A DNA stretch of 64,000 nt from contig OY829542.1 in assembly GCA_963691705.1 (NCBI GenBank), positions 64,690,427-64,754,426 of the forward strand, written 5' to 3'. The position numbers were made by a program, and so were the translations under genes. This DNA comes from Viola odorata (lineage: Eukaryota; Streptophyta; Magnoliopsida; Malpighiales; Violaceae). Each line of letters opens with the position of its first letter. Positions within the stretch are counted from its first letter, which is position 1. The notes under the pieces were generated by a model, which saw only the letters and a list, made by a program, of their open reading frames with translations, was not told the origin of the DNA and made no database searches. Positions 24,301 through 34,716 of this stretch are shown here, piece after piece.

Positions 24301-24677
24301 TGTACTACTTACAATGAACTCCTCCTCATTGTCAGACAACTCGTCAAGGTCCGCAAGGAAAGAATCGTTAAGTGTCGCCTGAAAGCACCAACCAAAGAGA
24401 AAAGAAAAGTGAAAGAGCAGCTACAGACGCATCTAGGATTACAACTAAGCTCATGAACAAAGCAAATCAATAGAATTTCTCAATTAAAGCACCGAATATG
24501 AGTATCTAAACCCTAACCAATGAATGAAAGAGAGAAAAAAATGTTGAAGCAACCTAAAGAAAATTCTAAACGAAAGCAGGTATCTTTAAGAAACAGAAGA
24601 TGATAACAAATAGTAATAATAAGAAGCACAGAAGAGGAGAGAATGGGAAGATGGTCGACAGTTTTAGGACTAACCAT
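21399..24677 (-). CDS. PRP31: U4/U6 small nuclear ribonucleoprotein PRP31
   Basis: Eight coding exons on the minus strand: 24677-24675, 24378-24313, 24174-24037, 23735-22843, 22759-22689, 22330-22228, 22102-22027 and 21506-21399. The total is 1458 nt, 485 aa, the same length as the Arabidopsis protein. PRP31 binds the 5' stem-loop of U4 snRNA with the 15.5K protein and bridges to U5, and is needed for tri-snRNP assembly in the nucleus. The N terminus is acidic (TLNDSFLADLDELSDNEEEF). The Nop domain in exon 4 carries GYIAPNLSAIVGSAVAAKLI and LAKMPACNVQQLGAKKK, and a basic patch KKKRGGRRLRKMKER follows. The C-terminal Prp31_C part ends GTQSTYFSETGTFSRIKRT. The ATG is the last codon of its exon, directly at the donor gttagt, an unusual layout. 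A copy of about 25 bp of exon 5 (22622-22647) lies in the following intron. Confidence 0.95.
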
Positions 24678-25721
24678 TGAAGCAAAGTTGCAGAGACAAG
24701 GGCGCGCGCGCTGTGAAATTCGAACGGAGAGTGAATTATTTCAAAGACAAACGATTTGATGAAGATAGATCAACGAAAAAGAAGGCGGTTAGTATGGGCC
24801 GGGCCGAGGCCCTACGTCCAGTTGCCATCTACCCACAAGCAACAGCTAGCGCGTGATTGAGGATTTATTTCGGAAAATTTTCTGTTTTAAAATCAGCCGA
24901 TTTTTTGAAATTAGAGAATTTTCTTTTTTAACAGAAAACTGAAAAATGCGTTTACTTCGCGCTATTTTCCTGATGTGGAAAACTGAAAAACCGGAAAACC
25001 TGTTTACTTAGCACTATTTTCCTGACGTGGAAAACTGAAAAACGTGTTTACTTACCACTAATTTCCAAATTTTTGAAAAACCAAAACTATATTTCTTAAA
25101 AAAAAATTAATAATTATAATAAATGTATTGAGAGTTACTAATTTCTTATTTAAATTTTCTACTTAATTTTCTGCCCACTTTTGCTGCATTTTTCTGCATA
25201 ATTGTGTTGCCCAGATATTGGTATTACTGACCATATATATATATATATATATATACATACATCTATCTTTGTCTACCGATCTCAAGTTATCCTTGTCTTG
25301 GCTCTCAAGTCAACAACTTTGGCATTGAAAACTAATGCAATAATACTTTACTAAACAAGTGAAAATCATCTGATTCTTCCTTATAAAAACTGGAGAATTT
25401 GCTGTGAAATTCTCGCAGGTAAACATGCGCTAAACTTCAACCAAAGCTCTAGGTTAATGTTTAACAATTATATTCTACTAAAAGTATCAAGAATAAGTAT
25501 AATTTACCCATATATAATTAATTATGTTCGCACTATTCGATAACTTAAACGGTTCAGTCAAAAAACTATTACAAGGCAGTAATCTACCTGGGTTTTATAA
25601 AACACTTATAACCAAAACAGTACTATTATTATATCAAGTTTTAAAGAAATCAGTAGCAAAAATCCCCCGGAAAAATTAAAATTAAAATTAAGATAATTAG
25701 TAGATAAACATAAACATGTAA
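24678..25721. other. intergenic sequence between PRP31 and the MADS gene
   Basis: Positions 24678-24800 hold the PRP31 5' side (a gcgcgcgcg stretch near 24701). Three diverged tandem units follow, then AT-rich sequence and an (AT)n microsatellite at 25233-25255. No coding frame is supported. Confidence 0.5.
24935..25075. repeat. tandem repeat, three diverged units
   Basis: The block gtttactt..gc(g/a)ctattttcctga(t/c)gtggaaaactgaaaaa recurs at about 24951, 25010 and 25047, the last copy incomplete. Period about 40-58 bp. Confidence 0.6.
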
Positions 25722-26390
25722 CTATAAACTAAAAATTGTGGGATCCTCTGGTTCTAATAATTCCTGAATTAAGTATTGGATCTCTTCAGCACTCAATTGA
25801 TCAACACCATTGTGTTCTGTTTCTTCAACACCATCAAGCATAGCACCAATTTCACCAATTGCCCAGTCTTCCAAATTAGGAGTAGTAGAAACCACACTAA
25901 TATCCTCTCTTTTCTTCTTCTCCATCTCTTGTTCCACCATTGTCGAGCAATATCTTAACGTCTGCAAAAACCCATCAACACTGGTTACCTCCGCTCGCGA
26001 CGCCAACCCATCAATCCACCGGGACTCAGCATCCATCAAAGCTCCCAACTTCTTTTGCTCTTTCAATTTCTTCTCCTCGAGCTTCCTCTTCTTCTTCCGC
26101 AACCAGTCAAGAATCGTTTCATCTTTCTTTAACGAATTGGGCGGCTGATTGTAAAAATCCAGGATCGCTTTCTTCACCTGATTTGGATCCTGCGGCCATG
26201 TCTCAACCTGTCCGCCGCTCCCTATGCAAACCAAACAGACCGGCACGTCGCACAATGTCTGCAGCTGGCTCGCTTTCCTCACTAAAGTTCCGCTTCGCTT
26301 CTTGAAAACTTGGTTTAGTTCGGCATTGTTGAGCGGGATCCGTCGATTCCTTCTTCGCTGCCCGTTCTGGGCGTTGTTGAAAGAAGTCAT
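25722..26390 (-). CDS. type I MADS-box transcription factor (M-beta/M-gamma-like), single exon
   Basis: One uninterrupted 222-aa frame on the minus strand. Residues about 12-75 are a divergent MADS domain: RRIPLNNAELNQVFKKRSGT, then LVRKASQLQTLCDVPVCLVC and VETWPQDPNQVKKAI. The pattern FKKR, then LxxKxxxLxTLC, then WP is that of type I MADS proteins. No K domain follows. Instead a Lys/Glu-rich helix (LRKKKRKLEEKKLKEQKKLG) and an acidic C terminus rich in leucine appear. Family knowledge: type I MADS factors are single- or two-exon genes, often expressed in the female gametophyte and endosperm. The canonical MGRxK start is replaced by RRRNRR after a short extension. The M-beta or M-gamma assignment is uncertain. 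A TATA box lies 52 bp before the ATG. Confidence 0.85.
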   Translation of the reverse strand: MTSFNNAQNGQRRRNRRIPLNNAELNQVFKKRSGTLVRKASQLQTLCDVPVCLVCIGSGGQVETWPQDPNQVKKAILDFYNQPPNSLKKDETILDWLRKKKRKLEEKKLKEQKKLGALMDAESRWIDGLASRAEVTSVDGFLQTLRYCSTMVEQEMEKKKREDISVVSTTPNLEDWAIGEIGAMLDGVEETEHNGVDQLSAEEIQYLIQELLEPEDPTIFSL

Positions 26391-26441
26391 GATAATATCT
26401 CTGCTCTAATTTTGCGCAAGGAATTCACACTCCAATGCATT

Positions 26442-26452
26442 GTATATATAGT
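26442..26452 (-). promoter_or_regulatory. TATA box of the MADS gene
   Basis: Minus strand actatatatac, about 52 bp before the ATG at 26390, a plausible distance for a short 5' UTR. Confidence 0.6.
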
Positions 26453-27404
26453 ATGTACACACCACAACTGTAGAAGGGATTTGGTTTTCCATAATGGTAA
26501 TAGGAGCTTAGAGATTTTCCTTCCATAATAAGGTGTTTCAAAGATTTTCCTTCTAGGGTTTGTACTGTTGTAATTTTGGGAGCTCATGACAACAAGACCA
26601 CACCATACATAGTTTAAAATTATGACTACAAATTAACTACATACAAGATTTTGTGTATTCACTTTTTTAGAATTCAGCGTAAATGTTCTAGTTTATGTTG
26701 CGGTAATTGATATTTGATAATTCGGTTAATTTAGTACGGCACCAAAATTATTAAAATTTACTATACAATATCGAATTAATATATTATAAATCATTTAAAA
26801 TTAAATCAAGTTTTTTTTTAACTTGAATTGAAAAGGAGAAAAAAAACCTGTGGTGTTTTTAAATATACGTTCAATAAAATATTTTATATATATATATAAG
26901 TTTATGTTTTTCTTCCAAAAATAATAATACATTAATTCAAGGGATTTCTATTACTTGTTTACTTTTATATTAGTATTTGATTGATTCAATTACCTTTTAT
27001 AAATAAATTAACAGTTTTAAAAAGAAAGTTTTTTTAATTAAAACAATGATCAGTTTAACTTGTTACTTTTTTAATCGTCAAAATAAAATCTATCGGTTGT
27101 TATTGGCTTGATATATCGATACGCAAAATTCAGTCTGCCAAAAACCCATATACCTTTAAAAATAAATAAATAGAAATTTTCTATTGACGTGATTTGTTTG
27201 TAAAATGGAAACAAAACTTGGGGCGAGAACAAAGTTATAGGAGAGTGTTGGGACCAATCTGCAAATTGGGTTAGTACTTTTTGCCCGAGGCGGGAAGCAA
27301 TCAGACAGTCCAGTACCAACAGTAGTCTGGGACTTGCTGTAGCGAAGGAACTCTCTTGGCTAAATAGTGAAAGGCGTGAGCTTTTCATCTCCCCCGCCTC
27401 TTCA
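26453..27404. other. divergent intergenic region between the MADS gene and KU80
   Basis: No gene is seen. AT-rich sequence with tatatatatata at 26885-26897. The C/T-rich stretch before 27405 is probably the KU80 5' UTR. The two genes are transcribed away from each other from about 1 kb. Confidence 0.5.
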
Positions 27405-30400
27405 ATGGCTCGAAACAGGGTAACCATGTCTCTTTTCTTCTCTTTGTTTGGGTATAGTTTCTGTCATTCCGCTATAGGTTACATTTTGGTGTGCAGCAAG
27501 CGCTGGTGTTGCTACTTGATGTGGGTCCCTCCATGCACAGTGTTCTTCCGCTGATCCAAAAAGTTTGCTCCTTGCTCATACAGAAGAAGGTATTAAGCAT
27601 AAAGTTTGAAGCTTTCTGCATTTTTTTTTATTTTCTTTCTTATTAAATTGAAAGATTTTCATAAAATTGTTTTGCAATACGTTTATTTACTTTCTGGGTT
27701 TTGCCTACTGAACTCGATTAACTCTTGCTAGATGGGTTTATTTGATTAACTCTTGCTAGTTGGGTTTATTTCATCAGTTTAAAGATTTGAGATGCTAGAT
27801 ATTCTGCATCAAACTACTGTTTTAGTTGCATCTTTCATCCTCTAGCCCCTTTTGTTCTGTTTGGTTAAATTTGATCACTTTGCTAATGATTACACTTTGA
27901 AACGTTTACTTCAGTGGTGCTTCTGGCCTCTCATCTATGCTTGGCAGTCCCATTATTTCATACATTTTGGACTTTTATATATGCGTTGATAAAAGAAATA
28001 TTTTTGGTTTGTTTAAAGCTTTGTGCATTATTATTTCAAAGTTAGACTTGCATATAGAATGAAAGATTTTATGCTTGGTGAACTTTGTGCACTTCTGGAG
28101 AATTGTTATAAGCATCTTACTCTGAAGTATCTCTTTCTTACTTGCAGCTGATTTATAAAAAGTTTGATGAAGTTGGAGTTGTCTGTTTTGGAACTCAAGG
28201 TATATTTTAGATTGGATATCACATCTGGAAGTTTCTGGTTCAGCTGAGTTCCAGTTGTATTGGCTGATAATCTTACCATTTGTCTGTGTTTTCTTCATCT
28301 TTGTTTTCCTAAGTTTGGCCTTTGGATTGTTATATAATCCTGTATTTAAATTTTATCTTAAAATTCTAGATACTGACAATGAACTGGCAAAAGAATTGGG
28401 TGGATATGAGCATGTTATGGTCTTAAGAAACATTAAAGTTGTTGATGGAGATCTTCTTGAAGCATTACAGCATCTTCCGCGAGGAAATTTTCATGGTGAT
28501 TGTATCCAATATTTTTTTTGTCAGTACTTACCTTAGAAGTTTGTTCTGTGTTGGTGCAAAAAAATCTCTCTTTTTCTTTTTTTGTAACAACCAAGTTTTC
28601 TTCCAATATGCACTTTCTGCTTCTTATATTACTAGCTCAATTGCAGAGCCATTTTTTCATACCTTTTTTTCTTATTTTGATTCTTAATCATTACCTTTTT
28701 TTTCCCCGCTGACAAGTTATTGTGAAAGTTAGGTTTCCTGAATATCCTGCTTATTTTACATTATTTTAGTTCCTTAACTTTAGTAGATCTTGATGCTATT
28801 ATTTCTGGGATGGGTATGTTGATAAAGAAATACCAACTGAAAAACAAAGGAAAGAAGCGCCTGTATCTTATTACGAATGCAGTACATCCTATTAAAGATT
28901 CATCTAGAGGAACCAATGAAGATCAAGTGAAAACAATTGCAGCACAAATGAATAGACATGGAATGAGAATGGAAAGTATTATCGTGAGGGGGAAAATGAG
29001 CAAGGATGCAGATCTGACAATAATGAGAGAGAATGATCATCTGTTAAATGTATTCTCAGAAAAGACATCTGCCAAGATGGTGTATGTTGAGAGTCCTATT
29101 TCATTGTTAGGTGCACTTAGAACTCGAAATGTATCTCCAGTTACAATATTCAGGGGTGATCTTGAACTCAGCACCAAAATGAAGATTAAGGTGAGACATT
29201 TTTTGTGCTGTCTAGCTTCTGGCTTATGTGATTAATCTTATAATATGTGTTTTACCAATGGACTATAGCCTATTTATCTTTACCTTCTTGTTTCTCCTTT
29301 GTCTTATCATGAGATGCATCAAATTAAGGTAGTCAAAATGTTGCTATTGTTCAACCTGTCAACAATATTTTCGGTAATCCAGTTATTGTTTACTATGTTG
29401 GACTATCTTTGTCCAAACCACCTCCTAGAAGCTAAGAATGTAAAACCCACATTAACAAGTTTATGAAGCTGTGAGTTGCGCGGAGCTGACTCTTGTGGTT
29501 AAATATTTCTGTTTGTGTTTAGTGGGGATCAGTTGCTTGTTGTACTCATCGCAGAATAGATGTGATACATAGGGGAGTTCACTTTGTCAAGGGCTTACAT
29601 CAGCTGGGAAAACACCTTGATATGTTGTTGGTCAGGCTAAGATCTTCACCTTTAGTCTACCATCATCATTTAGCTGGATTGCTCAATTCAGGATCAAGCA
29701 CTCATGAGCTAAGGTGAATTGCTTCTGCGTTGCCATAAGACTTTGTTGGCATTTAAGGTTTTTGCAATGATTCTTAGGTGTCCAATGCATTGGTTGTGAA
29801 TCTGAGACCAAAAGTGTGGTCTACTGCCATCTAGTCAGGCTCCCTGTGTTCACATTTAGATTAAGAAGCAGCATGGCTTTATTTTGATTCTGTGTTTTTA
29901 CCAGCTTGAAATTTCTATTTTTGGTAATCAGAAATTTACCCAGGGATGTGGCATTTTATTTTATTATTATCTTCCATCAATTTGATCATGTAGTTTTGAT
30001 TTCCGCCTACCAAACTGCATCAACTTAAGTTCAAAAGAAACAAAAAATGCTTCAAGTTTTATGTTCCTTTAATCTTTTGATTTCAACTCTGGGAAATTCT
30101 CATACGCTATCCTTGCAAATTTCATTTCTATAATATAAAAGTTGGTGCTCATTCTTTTTTGGTACACATAATCTGCATAGGTATGGGTCTACAAAAAAAC
30201 CTGCAAGGAGAATTTTCCCACTTTGAAGAGATTTTGTGAGAAAGTGCCTCCAGCTGACAAATGTGCTACATGTGAAGTGAAGCTCGATTATGAGCACAGA
30301 AGTGTTGAGGATCCTGGAAAGGTTGTGCCCCCTGAACAAAGAATTAAGGGTTATTGGTATGGACAACAGGTGGTTCCTATACCACCTGCTAAATGGGATG

Positions 30401-33245
30401 CTGTCAGGTTCAAACCAGAGAAGGGTGTGAAGCTTCTGGGATTCACTAATGCTTCGAATATATTTAGGTAATGCTTGGCTGCTTTGAGTAACGCATAAGA
30501 ATTTGGTTTCAATCAATGTGGATTGGGATAGAACTTTTCCTATCTTGCTCTGTTTCTGACCTGCATGTCAACTAAAGGCACTATCTCATGAAAGATGTCA
30601 ACATCTTTATTGCTGAACCGGGCGATGTGAAGGCTACTCTTGCAGTTTCTGCCTTGTCAAGAGCAATGAAGGAAATGGATAAGGTTGCAATTTTGAGATG
30701 TGTTTGGAGAAAAGGACAGGGGAGTGTTGTTGTGGGGGCTTTGACGCCCAACATATCGGAGAAAGCCAATATTGTAAGCTTTTAAGGGGAAGCACCTTAC
30801 CTTTGTTGCTTTAGTTTGTACCTCTGTACTTTTCTTCTATTTCTTTTTTTAGGTTCATTTACTCAAGATTGTTCTCTTGGCAGCCTGATTCATTTTACTT
30901 CAATGTTCTTCCTTTTGCTGAGGATGTTGGAGAATTTGAGTTTTCATCTTTCAGCGAACTTCCATCTTCATGTCAGCCAACTGAACAACAGCAAGAGGCA
31001 GCAGATAACCTCGTAAAGATGCTTGACCTTGCACTATCTGGCAAAGAGGAAGCGTTATTACCTGATCTCACACCAAATCCTGTTTTGGAGGTACTATGAA
31101 ATAGTCACATGCATCAATTTGACACTAGTTCCATGAGAAAGCTTTTTCTTTTGTCAAATCCTTGACTAAGATTTTGATTTCAAAAGCGTAGTTTTTGTGC
31201 TTACATTTGTGTTGCAGTACTTGCAAAAACTTTCATAAGGTGGTCAGAGGTGCAAGGTTTGTTGTTGCCATTGGTTTCCATGTGCATGGCACATGCAGAC
31301 TAGCTAGATGGTTTGTGGGGCAACAAATTCTTTGCAAAAAATGGACAAAACGAAGTTTTCAGTCTTTGGCATGCATGAGAAGACTGTAAACAAATTCTGA
31401 TTACTAATGAGTAGCTTGGTCCATTAAATTGAGTTGCACTTCTGTTTATTTGTGCATGCATAAAAAAAAATCTCATGCTTTCACAGATTCATGCTGGTAT
31501 AAAATCTAGTTTTCCATGGCTGTTTCCACCATTGGTATAACACCTAAAGCATTTTATGTTACCCAAGTCTATTTCTGATAGTTTTTTTTGGTCAGAAATA
31601 ACCGATCCTCTGATTCTGAACTGATGTTACAGGCTAAAACTTCCTCTTATGAAACTGATTTCAGATTTCTCCATTTAGCTTATCATGCTATGCCTGTGGC
31701 TTTTGAGTTCTGAAAGCATTTTGCGGGTTTACCCTAAGAAGTTACTTAAGTTCTAGACATGTTTTCAAGGCATATCTACATTTTGTTAGATAAGATGCCA
31801 TATACCTCTAACATTTTATTTTTATCCAAGTGAAGTGGACTCCAGCACTGCAACCTCTAAGTTTGTACATCTATGACACTTCTTTGGCATAAATTATAGA
31901 GTTCCTGAAAGGATAATGTAAATGCTAGAGGTTCCTCCCCACCTTTGGTCTAGGATTTCTTATATATGAAACTGATGTCTACGCTTATGTGTTTCAGCGC
32001 TTTTACCGACATCTTGAGTTAAAATCAAAGCATCCAGATGCACCTGTTCCCCCACTCGACAAAACTCTGAAGATGCTAACAGAACCTAATTTGGAACTTT
32101 TTTCCAAAAACAAATCTGTGACTGATGCATTTCGTAGAAACTTTGCACACACTGTGAATCGAAAGGTAACATACTTTATTACAAAGGAATTGTATCATTC
32201 ATCAAGCCTGTCATGAGCATTAATTAATTTGTCTGAGTTGCAGCGCAAGAGATCAACTATACAATTATTGACAGAGAGAGCTTCTGGCTTAGGTGAGGTA
32301 GAGGGTAGTCATCGAGATGTAACAGGCAATGCAGTAGCCTGCAAATCTACTGGAAGTATACCCACAGTTAAAGTTGACAAAATCAGTGATTCAAATCCTG
32401 TCCAAGATTTTGAAGCCATGTTGTCACGCAGAGATGGCCTAGATTGGATTGGGAAAGCAATCAAGAATATGAAAAATAAAATATATGACCTAGTGGAAGA
32501 TTCCTATGAAGGTGATAACTATCCAAGAGCCCTGGAATGCCTATTTTCCCTCCGCAAGGGATGCATCCTTGAGCAAGTATTTCTCGTCTCTTTCTTGACA
32601 ATGGTTTTATACTTGGAATTTTAGTTTCTTAATGCATGCATCATCCTGCATTCCTACCCGCTATTGGCAGTTGCTGACTGTTAGACGCTAGGAATAGTGA
32701 CATCATTGCCAATATCATGCATTTTATTGATTATCAAGTGGATTGCCCCATGGTATAATCCTCACTGAAGCTCACTTACTTCTGTGTGGGGGCTCATAAC
32801 TGTTTTCTAATGCAGATTCGCATCCTTGTTTTCAATGTGATAAATTCTCTAAATTTTGTGTCGAGTCGAGTGCATGTGCAAGTCAGAATAATATAAATAT
32901 AATCATTTGAAGTGTTTAGCTGCTCATTATCGGGTGGCCAATAGTCAAATGTTAACCTCTAGAACTCTCTTTTCTCGTGCAGGAACCAAAGCAATTCAAT
33001 GATTTTCTCCACCATCTTTTCAAAGTGTGTCGAGAGAAAAAACTTGGAGATTTCTGTGAATTTCTTGTATCGAAAGAACTCAAACTGATTTCGAAATCAG
33101 AAGCTGTTGACAGGTTTCAGCTCATAGTATCCCTTTCTTTTCTGCTATCAAACATGCCAATTATCGTAACTAATCTTGCGTTCTTTATGCTTTCTGTTCG
33201 CGCAGCGATGTTACAGATGATGAAGCTAGAAGCTTTATGGTTTGA
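27405..33245 (+). CDS. KU80: KU80 subunit of the Ku DNA-end-binding complex
   Basis: Twelve exons: 27405-27419, 27497-27589, 28148-28199, 28370-28501, 28787-29190, 30181-30467, 30578-30773, 30884-31090, 31998-32165, 32244-32576, 32983-33113 and 33206-33245. The total is 2058 nt, 685 aa, against 680 aa in Arabidopsis. With KU70 the protein forms the ring that binds double-strand DNA ends, starts non-homologous end joining and protects telomeres in the nucleus. Residues 1-232 (exons 1-5) are the von Willebrand A-like domain (ALVLLLDVGPSM, then GMGMLIKKY). Residues about 233-460 are the Ku core, with RIKGYWYGQQVVPI, GVKLLGFTNASNI and DSFYFNVLPFAEDVGEF. The C-terminal Ku-PK-binding helical domain has ALECLFSLRKGCILEQ and EPKQFNDFLHHLFKVC. 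The short exon 1 (5 codons, MARNR) matches the known family start. No frame damage is seen. Confidence 0.95.
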
Positions 33246-34040
33246 AAAGAGGCAAGCTTGAGTAAGAACCAAGAACTTGACTTGCAGAGTCTGACTTACT
33301 ATTGATGATGGGGCTAAATTTTGTGTAGAGTATAGACAAGAAGGAATATAGAGTAGTATATATATATAGTCTGATGCATTTGGTAGATCCATTACTGGTT
33401 GTAATGCGACGGATTGAGAGTATGATGCCGCCAGTAAAACAACCAATGAGTTACTAATTTTGTTCAAAAATCCGAAGTAACACCACATTCCTCATAAATG
33501 AGGTTGAGTTACAAAATTGTGTTTTATAGATGATTTGGTAGCCTTTTTTTCCTTTTAGTTCCCTCTCTTCTTTCTTCATTTCCTTCATTCTACTTTTCAT
33601 TCCACCAAACACATTAATAAACATTACAAAGTATACACAATATATTGCATACGTGCATGAATTTAATATCATTTTATTTACTTTATATTATTTATTTTCT
33701 GCACATTTCACTATATATTTTTATTTTTAACACATTTCACCATGTGTTAAAAAAAATTCATTGAACTGAAGTTGTTTTTAATAGAGAGAATTTATTTAAA
33801 ATATATGGTGAAAATTATTAAAAATGAAAATAAATAATGAGACATGTAAAAAGAGAAAAAAGGGAAAAGAAAATAGATAGTTGATGGTATGACAAAATAA
33901 AAATAAATAAATTATATTAGTAGGTAACATGATCAAGTTGATCCAACATTTTTTCCTCTAATCTAACGCTGGAGAAATAGGTTGCAAATAAAGAAGTATG
34001 GTAGCGGAAATAGAGGATAAGAACTCGTATAAAAAAAAAG
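33246..34040. other. KU80 3' flank and intergenic sequence
   Basis: Likely KU80 3' UTR up to about 33450, then AT-rich sequence. The phrase cacatttcac(t/c)at recurs near 33701 and 33730. No gene is seen. Confidence 0.5.
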
Positions 34041-34716
34041 ATCTTTCTTGTGTATCTATCTCCCCATTGATTCTCTCTATTGAGAGAAACCTCTAGTGTC
34101 GTCTCATCCTCCACCAAAACTCCCTCCCTTCTCACCCTCTTCTTCTACTAATTTGGACTCCTTCCCTTCGCCGCCACCTCACCCTCCCTCTCTTGCTCTC
34201 CGTATCCATCGCAGAAGCCCAACGACGACCACCGCAACTGCACTCGAGCTTCTCACCCGACCTTTAACCAGCTTTTGGCTGGTTTCCTATTCAAGTACGT
34301 GTCTGTTCAACTGCCCTAATTCTTCTTCATTTCTGTTTGCTCTATCTTTTCTGAGTCTGTTCTTACCTTGTTTTGTTGCTGGACATGGTTTATTTGCCAA
34401 TAATGATGTCTAATTGCGTTATTTTGTTAATTTCATTTCTACTTGTTACCCTTTTTTTGGGTTTTGTCTTGTTTTCTTTCTTTTCTTCTGGCTTTTGTTG
34501 TTTTTGGAATCCAAAAAACCTGGGGAATTCAGTGCTTTTCAAAGCAATAAAAAAACTAATGAAATGGGAAGATATTTTGATGCTATTAAATAGTGGAACA
34601 GTCATTTTGGAAGGCAATGAAACTAAGTTGCTTTCTTGTGTGTGGTATACTGAATACGGACATTTCATGTGTAGGTTGAAGGAGGGTCCTTGTGTAGTTT
34701 GCTCCATATTGATTGA

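Noticed and set aside
25233..25255. (AT)n run as a regulatory or origin element
   Set aside because: Plain dinucleotide microsatellite in AT-rich DNA.
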